From Salinisphaera hydrothermalis C41B8 (GTDB lineage: Bacteria; Pseudomonadota; Gammaproteobacteria; Nevskiales; Salinisphaeraceae), in contig NZ_APNK01000007.1 in the NCBI RefSeq assembly GCF_000732535.1, positions 62,001 through 126,000 of the forward strand: DNA of 64,000 nucleotides, read 5' to 3'. The position numbers and the translations under genes were made by a program. Within the stretch, counting starts at the first letter, position 1; the number at the start of each line of letters is the position of its first letter. The notes under the pieces are model-generated. The model saw nothing but the letters and a program-made list of their open reading frames with translations, did not search any database and was not told where the DNA came from. Of the stretch, positions 27,952 through 36,883 are shown piece after piece.

Positions 27952-28434
27952 ATGACTCACTCTGATTCGTTTTCATCCCGCCGACGTCAACAAGGCGCGG
28001 CCCGTACGCTGCTGCTGATCGGCGTGGTCGTGCTCGTCGCCGTACTCGCCGCGGGCGCCGGTGGCTATTTCTATTTCATGAAGGGCCATAGCGGCAGCGC
28101 TCAGGCGGCGGAACAACCGCCGCCCAAGCCGACGTTCGTCAAGGTCGATCCGATGACGGTGAATCTGTCCGGCGATTCGCGCGTGCTCTATATCGGGCTG
28201 TCGCTCGCGGTTGCCAATCAGGCCACCGCCGATACGCTCACCGCGCATATGCCGGAAGTGCGTAATCGCATGCTGATCACGCTAAGCGATCAGTCGGCCG
28301 ACGCGCTGACCAGCGCCAGCGGCAAGCGCGAGATCGCGAAAACATTGCGAGAGACCCTGCGCAAACCGTATGAGAAGGACGGCAAGCCGGTCGCGATCAA
28401 GAATGTGTTGTTCACCGATTTTATCGTTCAGTAG
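27952..28434 (+). CDS. fliL: Flagellar basal body-associated protein FliL
   Basis: This 160-residue single-pass inner-membrane protein associates with the stators and basal body. A basic N terminus (SSRRRQQ) precedes one membrane helix (about 19-43). The periplasmic domain, with YIGLSLAVANQ and LRETLRKPYEKDG, ends in VLFTDFIVQ, the family's typical last residues. The ATG at 27952 is chosen because the open frame before it overlaps fliK. fliM follows after 2 bases. Confidence 0.94.
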   Translation: MTHSDSFSSRRRQQGAARTLLLIGVVVLVAVLAAGAGGYFYFMKGHSGSAQAAEQPPPKPTFVKVDPMTVNLSGDSRVLYIGLSLAVANQATADTLTAHMPEVRNRMLITLSDQSADALTSASGKREIAKTLRETLRKPYEKDGKPVAIKNVLFTDFIVQ

Positions 28435-28436
28435 CC

Positions 28437-29450
28437 ATGGCCGACGACGATATGCTCTCGCAGGCCGAGATCGACTCGCTGCTCAAGGGGGTGAGCGGCG
28501 AGGACGAACCGGCCGAAGCTGAACAAACCGCCACCGGCAAACGCATCCGGCCGTTCGATCCGGCCACGCAGCAGCGCGTGGTGCGGGGTCGGCTGCATAC
28601 GCTCGACATCATCAACGAGCGTTTTGCCCGCGATTTCCGCATGTCGTTGTTCAATCTGATTCGGCGCAGCGCCGACATCACGGTCGACTCGGTCAAGATC
28701 CAGGCGTACAGCGAATTCACGCGCAATCTCCCAGTGCCGGCCAACATCAACCTGTTCGGGATGAAACCGCTGCGTGGCAATGCGTTGATGGTGTTCCCGC
28801 CGAACATGGTGTTCCTGGTCGTCGACAGCCTGTTCGGCGGTGATGGCCGCTTCCTCACCAAGTCGGAGGGGCGAGAGTTCACGCATACCGAGCAACGCAT
28901 CATCGGCCGCCTGCTGACCCTCGCGCTCGAAAGCTACGACCAGGGCTGGCGTAACGTCTATCCGCTGGAAATGGAATTCCAGCGCGCCGAGATGCAGGTG
29001 CGTTTCGCGAATATCACGAGCTCGCCCAATGAGCTGGTGGTCAACACGACGTTTCATCTCGAGGTCGGCGCGTTCGGGGCGGATTTCAATATCTGTATTC
29101 CCTACGCGATGATCGAACCGATTCGCGAGGTTCTAACCAATACGGCGCTGCAGAAAGCCGATCCGGAGGAACAGGAAGCCCGGGCTCAGCGCCTGGCCGG
29201 CGAGGTCAAGCGCAGCCATGTGCCGCTGACCGCCGACTTCACCACGATCGAATCCACCATTGGCCGGGTCAGCCGGCTCGCCGTCGGTGACGTGCTGCCG
29301 ATCGAGCTGCCCGGCGAAGTCACCGCGCGCGTCGACGACGTGCCGGTATTCGCCGCCGCCTATGGCCGCCTCAACGGCCGCAAGGCGCTGCGCGTGACGC
29401 GCATGATCGACCACGGCACCCAAGACTCGCCCAGGACGCGTAAGCCATGA
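28437..29450 (+). CDS. fliM: Flagellar motor switch protein FliM
   Basis: This 337-residue FliM is the middle part of the C-ring and the docking site for phosphorylated CheY. The N-terminal peptide DDMLSQAEIDSLLKGV is the CheY-P-binding element. The middle CheC-like domain contains DIINERFARDFRMSLFNLIR and NMVFLVVDSLFGGDGR. The C-terminal SpoA domain (about 255-325) binds FliN. It sits 2 bases after fliL and overlaps fliN by 4 bases. Confidence 0.97.
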   Translation: MADDDMLSQAEIDSLLKGVSGEDEPAEAEQTATGKRIRPFDPATQQRVVRGRLHTLDIINERFARDFRMSLFNLIRRSADITVDSVKIQAYSEFTRNLPVPANINLFGMKPLRGNALMVFPPNMVFLVVDSLFGGDGRFLTKSEGREFTHTEQRIIGRLLTLALESYDQGWRNVYPLEMEFQRAEMQVRFANITSSPNELVVNTTFHLEVGAFGADFNICIPYAMIEPIREVLTNTALQKADPEEQEARAQRLAGEVKRSHVPLTADFTTIESTIGRVSRLAVGDVLPIELPGEVTARVDDVPVFAAAYGRLNGRKALRVTRMIDHGTQDSPRTRKP

Positions 29451-29962
29451 CCGACTCGCCCAAAGACCAGGATACCGAACAGAATCAGACCGGCACCGAC
29501 GACGCCTGGGCCGAGGCCCTGGCCGAACAGGCCGCCGCGGAGCAGGATACGGCCGCCGAATCCACGGCCGACGACGATGCGAGCGCCGCCTGGGCCGAAG
29601 CCATGGCCGAACAAGCGGAGGCCGAAACCGCGGCAGAGCCCCGGGCGGCCGACGATACGGTGTTTCGTCCGTTCGCGGATGAATCCGCCCGAGGCACGCC
29701 GCGCGATCTCGACATGATCATGGAAATTCCGGTGACGCTGTCGGTCGAGCTGGGCTCGACGCGCCTGTCGATCCGCGAACTGCTGGATCTGGCCAAGGGA
29801 TCGATCGTGGAGCTGGATGGTCTCGCCGGCGAGCCGATGGATATCCTGATTAACGGCTATCTGGTCGCCCAGGGCGAGGTCGTCGTGGTCGAAGACAAAT
29901 ACGGCATTCGCATCACCGACATCGTCGATCGCGCCGAACGTATCGGCAAACTCAATCGATGA
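29447..29962 (+). CDS. fliN: Flagellar motor switch protein FliN
   Basis: This 171-residue FliN is the base of the C-ring and a FliH-binding site for export. The C-terminal SpoA domain (about 88-168) is standard, with IPVTLSVELGSTRLSIRELL, then GSIVELDGLAGEPMDILING and the final [19 protein letters not shown]. The N-terminal 80 residues are an acidic, Ala-rich extension containing a duplicated block, AWAEALAEQAAAE and AWAEAMAEQAEAE. It is longer than E. coli FliN (137). Overlaps with fliM and fliO support coupling. Confidence 0.95.
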   Translation: MTDSPKDQDTEQNQTGTDDAWAEALAEQAAAEQDTAAESTADDDASAAWAEAMAEQAEAETAAEPRAADDTVFRPFADESARGTPRDLDMIMEIPVTLSVELGSTRLSIRELLDLAKGSIVELDGLAGEPMDILINGYLVAQGEVVVVEDKYGIRITDIVDRAERIGKLNR

Positions 29963-30498
29963 GCGACGCAGGAGCGAACGCCCGCCCGGCTTCGCAGCCG
30001 CCGGGCGGTATCGCGCCCTCATGGTTCGACCACCCGGACCCGGGCCAAGCGTCACAGCAGAACGTCGCCCCGACGACGCCTGACGTTACCCACGCGACCA
30101 CACAGGCCGGCACGACGCCGAGCAGCGGCGCGGACCTGCCGGGCAACCTGATCGGGCGCACCTCGATCGCGCTCATCGCCGTGATCGGCGTCATCCTGGT
30201 GTGTGCCTGGACACTCAAACGCCTCGGCTTTCAGCGTGATCGCGCCAGTCAGTCGCTCCCGATCGTGGCTTCGCGAAGCCTCGGTCAGCGTGAGCGCGTC
30301 GTGGTCATCGAGGTCGAAGACGAATGGCTGGTGCTCGGCGTGACGCCGCAGAACATCACTGCCCTGCACCGTCGTCCCGCACCTGCCGATCGAGACTCGC
30401 CCGACACGCCCCACGCAGCGCCGACCGGGGCCCGGCCGACCTTCGGCCAAGCGCTGGCCGAAAACCTGACACGCCTGACCGGGCGAGGCCGCTCGTGA
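29959..30498 (+). CDS. fliO: Flagellar biosynthetic protein FliO
   Basis: This 179-residue FliO is the assembly factor for the FliP pore. A Pro/Ala-rich N-terminal region (1-60) precedes one membrane helix (about 67-85, [15 protein letters not shown]). The cytoplasmic domain has [20 protein letters not shown] followed by [14 protein letters not shown], the conserved FliO core. The long N-terminal part before the membrane segment is unusual. The start overlaps fliN by 4 bases and the stop overlaps the fliP start. Confidence 0.9.
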   Translation: MSDAGANARPASQPPGGIAPSWFDHPDPGQASQQNVAPTTPDVTHATTQAGTTPSSGADLPGNLIGRTSIALIAVIGVILVCAWTLKRLGFQRDRASQSLPIVASRSLGQRERVVVIEVEDEWLVLGVTPQNITALHRRPAPADRDSPDTPHAAPTGARPTFGQALAENLTRLTGRGRS

Positions 30499-31244
30499 TG
30501 ATGCGCCTGCTCGCATTCGTCTTTGGATTGTTCCTGGCCGGTACGGCCGCGGCCCAGACGACCGGCGGCTCAGGCCTGCCCGGCGTGATCAGTCAGCCGC
30601 TGTCGAGCGGCGGCACGGAATGGACCGTTTCGGTCCAGACGCTGGTGCTGTTTACCGCGCTGGCCTTCCTGCCGGCCGTCCTGCTGCTGATGACCGGCTT
30701 CACGCGCATCATCATCGTGCTCAGCCTGTTGCGCAGCGCACTCGGTACGCCGACCGCCCCGCCGAATCAGGTGCTGCTCGGACTGGCGTTGTTTCTGACT
30801 TTCTTCGTGATGTCGCCGGTGTTCCACAAGGTGTACAACGTCGCCTATCAACCGCTGTCGAACAACGACATCACCTTCCAGCAGGCCCTGGTGCGCGGCG
30901 CCGGCCCGATGCGCAACTTCATGCTGCGCCAGACCCGCGAACCCGACATCGCGATGTTCGCCAAACTCGGCAACGTTGGCCCGATTCAGACGCCACAGGA
31001 CACCCCCATGCGGGTGCTGCTGCCGGCGTTCGTCACCAGCGAGCTGAAAACCGCGTTCCAGATCGGCTTCACGATCTTCATCCCATTTCTGGTGATCGAT
31101 CTGGTGGTGGCCAGCGTGTTGATGTCGCTGGGCATGATGATGGTGCCGCCAGCGACCATCTCGCTGCCGTTCAAGCTGATGCTGTTCGTGCTGGTCGACG
31201 GCTGGACGCTGTTGATCGGTTCGTTAGCTAAGAGCTTTCACTAG
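30498..31244 (+). CDS. fliP: Flagellar biosynthetic protein FliP
   Basis: This 248-residue export-gate pore protein has a cleavable signal ([20 protein letters not shown]) and about four membrane helices. The conserved [20 protein letters not shown] and [19 protein letters not shown] are present. The C terminus [15 protein letters not shown] is where the family normally ends. The stop TAG (31242-31244) is part of the CTAG at the left edge of the MITE-like insertion. Removing the insertion plus one CTAG restores the same stop, followed by a 15-base gap to fliQ, so the protein is unaltered. Expression of fliQR downstream may be altered. Confidence 0.96.
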   Translation: MMRLLAFVFGLFLAGTAAAQTTGGSGLPGVISQPLSSGGTEWTVSVQTLVLFTALAFLPAVLLLMTGFTRIIIVLSLLRSALGTPTAPPNQVLLGLALFLTFFVMSPVFHKVYNVAYQPLSNNDITFQQALVRGAGPMRNFMLRQTREPDIAMFAKLGNVGPIQTPQDTPMRVLLPAFVTSELKTAFQIGFTIFIPFLVIDLVVASVLMSLGMMMVPPATISLPFKLMLFVLVDGWTLLIGSLAKSFH

Positions 31245-31556
31245 GGCGTGTTGAGGTTTCGTGCGAGCGCCGCGTTGGAGACCGCAAATCGTGTCCGGCA
31301 AGGCGCGAGTCGCCGCGTCGTGGCGTGCCACGACCCAGACTCGCAACGCCGCCGGGCGCCCCTGGCTAATTTTTTTATGGGCGGCCCAACCCGAAGGGAC
31401 AGGCGCCCACAAATTAACGACACGACGGCAATACAGCGTTATAGCTCTCTCGCGTAGAACGACTACGCCACGTTCGCTACGCCTCGTCTTGCCGCCCCTA
31501 GTTAATTTTCAGGGAGCGCTTGGCGCGGACTCGAACGAAACCTCAACACGCCCTAG
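31241..31556. mobile_element. MITE-like element, copy 2, inserted between fliP and fliQ
   Basis: The element proper spans 31245-31552 (308 bp) and is flanked by a direct CTAG repeat (31241-31244 and 31553-31556), the apparent target duplication. Its 23-bp terminal inverted repeats differ at one position: GGCGTGTTGAGGTTTCGTGC on the left and the complement of GAACGAAACCTCAACACGCC on the right. It encodes no transposase. CTAG (YTAR-type) duplication recalls IS5-group elements, an inference. On the operon strand it contains GCCGGG-CGCC-CCTGGC (31351-31366) followed closely by seven T residues, a possible weak terminator. Confidence 0.88.
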
Positions 31557-31571
31557 CGCAGGAGAGATCCG

Positions 31572-31841
31572 ATGACACCGCATACCGTAATGGATCTGGC
31601 CTATCAGGGCATGAAGCTGACGCTGATGATGGCCGCGCCCATGCTCGGCACGGCGCTGCTTTTTGGCTTGCTGATCAGCCTCTTTCAGGCCGCCACCCAG
31701 ATCAACGAAATGACGCTGTCGTTCATTCCCAAGATCCTGGCGGTATTCGTGGTGCTGATCATCGCCGGTCCCTGGCTGATCGGCGAGATCATGGACTTCA
31801 CCCGGCACCTGTTCCTGAATATTCCCAACCTGGTGCAATGA
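31572..31841 (+). CDS. fliQ: Flagellar biosynthetic protein FliQ
   Basis: This 89-residue two-helix membrane protein is part of the FliPQR export gate. QGMKLTLMMAAPMLGTALLF and ISLFQAATQINEMTLSFIPK are the conserved FliQ helices. AGGAGA lies 6 bases before the ATG and survives immediately right of the MITE insertion. Translation can therefore start normally even though the transcript now carries an extra 312 bases between fliP and fliQ. The stop overlaps fliR (ATGA). Confidence 0.96.
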   Translation: MTPHTVMDLAYQGMKLTLMMAAPMLGTALLFGLLISLFQAATQINEMTLSFIPKILAVFVVLIIAGPWLIGEIMDFTRHLFLNIPNLVQ

Positions 31842-32635
31842 TCCATTTCACCAGCGGCCAGCTCACCGGCTGGGTCATGCTCGTGTTCTGGCCGTTCGTG
31901 CGGCTGCTGGCCTTCGTGGCGACCGCCCCGTTATTCGGCGAGAACATGGTGCCGCGCCGGGTGCAGATCGGGCTGGCCGGGCTTCTGGCCTTCGTCATTG
32001 CCCCGACGCTGGGCCCGATTCCCGACGTGCCGCCGGTATCGATCGCCGGCGTGTGGCTGATCATCCAACAGGTGATGATCGGCGCCGCGCTGGGGTTGGT
32101 GATGCGGCTCGCCTTTGGCGTGGTGCAGGCCGCCGGCGAATTCATTGGCATGCAGATGGGGCTGGGGTTCGCATCTTTTTATTCGGCTGCGATGGGCACC
32201 AATACGATGGTGCTCGGCCAGATCCTCAATACGATCGCGATGCTGCTTTTCCTGGCCTTCAACGGCCATCTCGTGCTGATCGATATTCTCACGCGCAGCT
32301 TCACCCTGCTGCCGATCGGCGCCAGCGAATTCGACGGCAACGGCTGGATGCTTGCCGCGCGCACCGGCGCTATTCTGTTTACCGCCGGCGTCAGTCTGGC
32401 GCTGCCGCTGATCGCCACGCTGCTGACCATTAATATGGCGATGGGCATTCTCAACCGCGCATCGCCCCAGCTGTCGATCTTCTCGATCGGCTTTCCGATG
32501 ACGCTGATGACCGGCCTGGCCGTGCTTACCTTCCTGATGCCGGATCTGGGCGGCTTCATGCACCGGCTGTTCGACACCCTGTTCGAGCGCATGTTGGAAG
32601 TCACGGCCGCACTGGCCGGATCGCCGACCACTTGA
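31838..32635 (+). CDS. fliR: Flagellar biosynthetic protein FliR
   Basis: This 265-residue polytopic export-gate protein has about six hydrophobic segments. VRLLAFVATAPLFGENMVPR, then GEFIGMQMGLGFASFY and NRASPQLSIFSIGFPMTL, are characteristic. The ATG at 31838 overlaps the fliQ stop; the open frame upstream runs through the MITE and is not coding. fliR ends the fliF-fliR operon and converges on flgL, 113 bases away. flhB, which often follows or fuses with fliR elsewhere, is at 47837. Confidence 0.96.
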   Translation: MIHFTSGQLTGWVMLVFWPFVRLLAFVATAPLFGENMVPRRVQIGLAGLLAFVIAPTLGPIPDVPPVSIAGVWLIIQQVMIGAALGLVMRLAFGVVQAAGEFIGMQMGLGFASFYSAAMGTNTMVLGQILNTIAMLLFLAFNGHLVLIDILTRSFTLLPIGASEFDGNGWMLAARTGAILFTAGVSLALPLIATLLTINMAMGILNRASPQLSIFSIGFPMTLMTGLAVLTFLMPDLGGFMHRLFDTLFERMLEVTAALAGSPTT

Positions 32636-32748
32636 ACCCGGCACGCGACCATCGGCGCATTCTCCTACGCGCGGCGCCGGCAATCGCGGGCCGCAGTCAA
32701 CACGGCGCGGCTCATTGACGGCTCTCTCGATCGCGAGTCCGGGGCCGG

Positions 32749-33966
32749 TTAGCCCTGACTAAAAAGCGACATCTTCTGCACGCTGGAGAAGGTCTGCTGC
32801 GCGGCCTGTAGCGCGACCTTGGCCAGCGAGAAGTCGGAAATGGCCGAGACCATATCCACATCCCGAATCTTCGAGATGTTCTGCTTGTCGGTCACGCTCT
32901 GGGTATCGCCGATGTTGTCGAGGCTATCCAGCGCGCTGAGTTTCGTGCCCAGGTTCGAGCGTACCGACAACACGTTGTCGAGCGAATTATCGACCTGGCG
33001 GTTGGCGCGGTTGATCGTATTGGTCAGTTTGGCCTGGGCCGCCGGACTGTCGACCGGCTGGCGCAGGGTGGCGACGGTATTGGCCAACGCGTTCAGGATA
33101 TTGCTGTCGGAACTCGCACCCTTGGCGAAGGTGTAGCTGTCGCCGTTGGTCGGATCGCCCTTGATCGTGGTCTGCAGGCCACTGCCTAGCGCGATCTGCT
33201 GGCCCGACTGATAGGCCGCATTCGAAACCAGCGTATTGCCGGTCGTCTGGTCAACCACGCTGTAGGTGGCGCTGCTGCCGCTGCCGGAAAAGCTCAGCTT
33301 GAAGGTATCGCCGAAATCGCTGGCGTTGGATGCGACCACGTCCAGCGACGCATAGGTCGTGCTGCCGCTGTTGCTACCGTCGGCGGTCGCCACATACTTG
33401 GCGTTCGCCGTCGTCGCCGCAAACACGCTCGAGCCCGGGTCGTTGACCGTTATGCGACGAGAGCCATCGACCTGAAGTTCGCGCTGGCCCTGGTCACCAC
33501 TGTAGACCAGATTGCCCGGGCTGCCGGTGAAGGCGGTGGCACTCGAGCTATAGCCGGCGAAGATGGCGTCGCCGTTGCCGTCCTTGGCGTTGGCCGCCGA
33601 CAACAACTGCTGATACACGCCGTCGAGCTTGTTGGCCAGCGAATCGCGATCGGCGTTGCTCAAGGTGCCATTACTGGCTTGCACCAGCGCCTGCTTGGCG
33701 GAATCCAGGGCGGTGGTCACCTGGTTGAGCTGGTTTTCCTCGGTGGACAACTGGGTTTCAGCGGTCGACCGGGTACTCGCGTACTGATCGTTGATCTGGC
33801 TGGCCTGCTGCATATCCAGCAGTTGCGCGGCGCCGCGCGGATCGTCCGATGGCTTGTTGATCCGCTTGCCGGTGGCCAGCTTTTCGCCGATCTGCGACAC
33901 ACGGGTCTGCTGGTCCAGGATCGACTGGGTGCCCTGGGCATAGATGGTATTGGTGCTGAGACGCAT
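32749..33966 (-). CDS. flgL: Flagellar hook-filament junction protein FlgL
   Basis: This 405-residue HAP3 forms the second junction layer between hook and filament. The N terminus, RLSTNTIYAQGTQSILDQQ followed by LATGKRINKPSDDP, and the C-terminal helical block, NISKIRDVDMVSAISDFSLA...FSSVQKMSLF, are flagellin-like as expected. It is larger than E. coli FlgL (317) because of a bigger Gly/Ser/Thr-rich outer domain (about 150-280). It begins 16 bases after flgK and shares its promoter. Confidence 0.95.
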   Translation of the reverse strand: MRLSTNTIYAQGTQSILDQQTRVSQIGEKLATGKRINKPSDDPRGAAQLLDMQQASQINDQYASTRSTAETQLSTEENQLNQVTTALDSAKQALVQASNGTLSNADRDSLANKLDGVYQQLLSAANAKDGNGDAIFAGYSSSATAFTGSPGNLVYSGDQGQRELQVDGSRRITVNDPGSSVFAATTANAKYVATADGSNSGSTTYASLDVVASNASDFGDTFKLSFSGSGSSATYSVVDQTTGNTLVSNAAYQSGQQIALGSGLQTTIKGDPTNGDSYTFAKGASSDSNILNALANTVATLRQPVDSPAAQAKLTNTINRANRQVDNSLDNVLSVRSNLGTKLSALDSLDNIGDTQSVTDKQNISKIRDVDMVSAISDFSLAKVALQAAQQTFSSVQKMSLFSQG

Positions 33967-33982
33967 GGCTTAGCCTCGAAGG

Positions 33983-35608
33983 TTATCGGCCCAGCCCCAG
34001 AACCGTGTCGAACACGGTCGAGGCGGTCTGGATGACGCGGGCGTTGGCCTGGTACATCTGCTGGTAGTACATAAGGTTGACGTTTTCCTCGTCGAGGTTG
34101 ACGCCGGCAACCGATTGCTGGGCCTGGCTCAGTTCCTTCGTCAGCGCGCTTTCCGAATCGGAATTCACCTGCAACGACTGGGTCTGGTTGCCGATATTGC
34201 CGACCAGCTGGGAGTAGTTATCGGAAAAACTGCGATTGCCTTCCACCACATTGGCTTGTTGCAGGGCGGCCAGAGCATTGGCGTTTTTGTTATCGCCGAC
34301 GCCGCCCCCCTGTGCCGCCGCCAGTTTGGCCGGATCGGAAATCGCGACCGAGAACGACGAGGCGGCGTTATCCAACGGCCGCACGGCAAACGTATCGCCC
34401 TGGGCCGGGTTGCCCGATACCGAGACATTCAGGCCACCGAAGGACAGCGTGTTCGAGGCGCTGTCGAAGTTGGCGTTCACGCTCGCGCCGTCGCTGGCCC
34501 GCGTGACCTGGTAACCGCTGCCGGTGTATTTCACACGATAGTTATCGGCGGTGACGGCATCGGTCTGGCCGGCGGCAAACGACGCGGAGAGCGTCGCGCT
34601 GCCGGTATTGTTCTGACTGGCATACACCGACGGCTGGCTGGTGGTGAACAGCGCCTGTCCGGGGTTTCCGTTGAGATCGGTGCCTTGTTCGTGCTGTGCG
34701 TTGACCGCGGTCGCCAGGTCGTGCGCGGTCTGATTGAGCTTGGCCTGTGCCGGCGCCAGCGAATCGGCGGCAAACGACAAAAGGCCGCCGATCTCGCCGC
34801 CGGTGACACGGGCGTTGGGGATCTCACGCGTGCCGCCATCGGCACTGACATACCCTAGCCGCTGCTGCGTCGGATCGTTGGCGGAGGCCACCGTTGTCAG
34901 CTTGTGACTACCGTTGGCATCCACCAGCGACTGACCGCCGACGGTGAGGTTGTAGCTGCCGTCGTCGTTCTTGGTGACATCGACATTGATCAGCTTTGAT
35001 GTCTTGGCCACCAACTCGTCGCGCTGGTCGAGCAGCTTGTTGGGCGGCTGACCGGTGCGGGCCTGGGTCACCGTGATCTGCTTGTTGAGGGCGGCGATCT
35101 GCGAGGCGTTGTTGTTCACCTCGCTGACGGCGCTTTTGACCTGCTTGTCGACGGCATCGCCCATATCCGACAGCGTGGAAGCAAACGAGCGGAACCGGCT
35201 GGCCATATCCTGCGCATCGCCGAGCACCGCGTTGCGCGCCGAAGAGTCCTGAGGCGAACCGGCCAACGTCGACAGGCTGTCGAAGAAACTCTGCATGCGC
35301 GGCGCCAACCCCGACGTACTGTCGGACAGCAGGTTATCGATCTGGGAGACCTGATCGAGATGACTGGTGGTCGCCGATGCCTTCGATTGCGCGGCGTTGA
35401 GCTGCGCCGTGAGGAACTGGGCGTACTGACGCTGGACCCCGGTCACCTGGACGCCGCCGGCTTCTTGCGATCCGGCAACTTCCGACAGCTGCGTCTTGCG
35501 CCGCGTATAGCCGGGCGTGTTGACGTTGCTGATGTTGTTGCTGGTGGTATTCAGCCCGGCCTGGGCTGCACTCAGACCCGACAGGCCGATTCCGAACAGA
35601 TTGGACAT
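33983..35608 (-). CDS. flgK: Flagellar hook-associated protein FlgK
   Basis: This 541-residue HAP1 is the first hook-filament junction protein. The N-terminal LFGIGLSGLSAAQAGLNTTS block, the NINTPGYTR-type motif (NVNTPGYTRR), and the C-terminal DEENVNLMYYQQMYQANARV and VIQTASTVFDTVLGL are all conserved. Length matches the family. Transcription is probably by sigma-28 from the promoter at 35660-35686, as expected for a late gene. The chaperone FlgN is encoded at 44853. Confidence 0.96.
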   Translation of the reverse strand: MSNLFGIGLSGLSAAQAGLNTTSNNISNVNTPGYTRRKTQLSEVAGSQEAGGVQVTGVQRQYAQFLTAQLNAAQSKASATTSHLDQVSQIDNLLSDSTSGLAPRMQSFFDSLSTLAGSPQDSSARNAVLGDAQDMASRFRSFASTLSDMGDAVDKQVKSAVSEVNNNASQIAALNKQITVTQARTGQPPNKLLDQRDELVAKTSKLINVDVTKNDDGSYNLTVGGQSLVDANGSHKLTTVASANDPTQQRLGYVSADGGTREIPNARVTGGEIGGLLSFAADSLAPAQAKLNQTAHDLATAVNAQHEQGTDLNGNPGQALFTTSQPSVYASQNNTGSATLSASFAAGQTDAVTADNYRVKYTGSGYQVTRASDGASVNANFDSASNTLSFGGLNVSVSGNPAQGDTFAVRPLDNAASSFSVAISDPAKLAAAQGGGVGDNKNANALAALQQANVVEGNRSFSDNYSQLVGNIGNQTQSLQVNSDSESALTKELSQAQQSVAGVNLDEENVNLMYYQQMYQANARVIQTASTVFDTVLGLGR

Positions 35609-35659
35609 GACGGCGGTGTTCCTCTTCTCGGCGCGCGGTCTTTGGCCGCTACTTAAACT

Positions 35660-35686
35660 TCAACGGCCGACGACGACGAAACTTGA
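35660..35686 (-). promoter_or_regulatory. Sigma-28 promoter of flgKL
   Basis: On the minus strand, TCAAGTTT (-35), an exact 11-base spacer and GCCGTTGA (-10) stand 52 bases upstream of the flgK start. -35 matches 7 of 8 and -10 matches 6 of 8 of the consensus. It lies in the 189-base gap after flgJ, which fits flgKL having its own class-III promoter. Confidence 0.72.
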
Positions 35687-35797
35687 GCCGTGCCGGCCAT
35701 ATTTCCGTTCGGCGATCGGAGATCCCCCTATCGCCGCCGGCGCTGCCCCGCGCCTCCTCCGATATCACAACAGCCAAGCCGTGGCTCGACGCGATGT

Positions 35798-36883
35798 CTA
35801 GACCAGCGGTCCGCTGTTCGAGGTCATATCGACCACCGGCGTGCCGCCCTCGGCGAACAGGCCGCCCGGCTGGCTGGCGGGGATCGAGTTCATCACCGCC
35901 ACCAGCTTGTCGGCATAGCCCGGATCGGTGGCATAACCGCCGTTCTGCAAGGCACGCGCGGCGGCCTCCGGCGTGGCGGCCTGGCGCGCCGCGGCATAGC
36001 GCGGCGAAGAATCGATCAGCCGGGCGTAGTCGGAGAACGCCTGGTTATACGAGTCGTACACCCGAAAACCGGCCTTCGTGGATTGCATGGCGCCGTCGGC
36101 ATATTCATGCGTGGTGACATCGGTGGACGGCCCGTTCCAGCCATCCGCCTTGATATTGAACACGTTGAAGCTTTGTGCGCCGCTATCGGTCGTGATCTCG
36201 TGGCGTCCCCAGCCGGTTTCGAGTGCGGCCTGGGCGAGAATCAGTCGCGGCGACAACCCCGTACGGCGGGCCGCCAGCTGGGCCGGCGCTTCCAGGCGCT
36301 GGACGAAATCGCGGACGTGGCCGGGCGTCACCGGGTCTGAGTCGGTCGGCGTATCGGCGAGCGCCAGCAACGGGGCTCCGGCATTCGGTGGTTCCGCGAT
36401 CAGGGGCGCGGAATCGCTGTTGGCCGTCGCCGCCGCGCTCTTGGCCGCCTGTGCGGCCGCCTCGCGCTGCGCCTTGATCGAGGCCAGCGACTCCGAGGGC
36501 GCCAACGCGCGTGGCGTCGCCTGCGCAATTTTGGGCGCTGCCGCCGCGGCCTGACTGTCAATACGCGCGCCGGACGGCGCGGCATGTCCGGTCAGCTGCT
36601 TGTCGAGCATCTTGGCCAGCCCCATGCCGCGCTGGGCCATGGTCTGCGACCACTGCGCGTCCATCATGTCCTGATACTGCTTGTCGGCCGACGAGTCGCC
36701 CAGCAGATGCGATTTGGGAATCGCCTTGCGCATTGCCGACAGCATCTGCTTGATGAACATGGCCTCGAATTGCTTCGATGCCTCGTGCACCCCGCCGTCC
36801 GCCTGCTTCTTGGCGGTGTACTTGAGCTTGTCGATCGCGGATACGTCGTAGGCGAACGCGCCACTTGCGGCATCAGGCGTCAT
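35798..36883 (-). CDS. flgJ: Flagellar rod-assembly protein and peptidoglycan hydrolase FlgJ
   Basis: This 361-residue dual-domain FlgJ caps and assembles the rod and cuts the peptidoglycan layer. The N-terminal rod-binding domain (about 20-105) has EASKQFEAMFIKQMLSAMRK. A long Ala/Pro-rich linker (about 110-190) follows. The C-terminal glucosaminidase domain has LAQAALETGWGRHE with the catalytic Glu, then SFNVFNIKADGWNG and YAADPGYADK-like motifs. E. coli FlgJ is 313 residues; the longer linker explains the difference. The start overlaps the flgI stop (TGATG). Confidence 0.95.
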   Translation of the reverse strand: MTPDAASGAFAYDVSAIDKLKYTAKKQADGGVHEASKQFEAMFIKQMLSAMRKAIPKSHLLGDSSADKQYQDMMDAQWSQTMAQRGMGLAKMLDKQLTGHAAPSGARIDSQAAAAAPKIAQATPRALAPSESLASIKAQREAAAQAAKSAAATANSDSAPLIAEPPNAGAPLLALADTPTDSDPVTPGHVRDFVQRLEAPAQLAARRTGLSPRLILAQAALETGWGRHEITTDSGAQSFNVFNIKADGWNGPSTDVTTHEYADGAMQSTKAGFRVYDSYNQAFSDYARLIDSSPRYAAARQAATPEAAARALQNGGYATDPGYADKLVAVMNSIPASQPGGLFAEGGTPVVDMTSNSGPLV

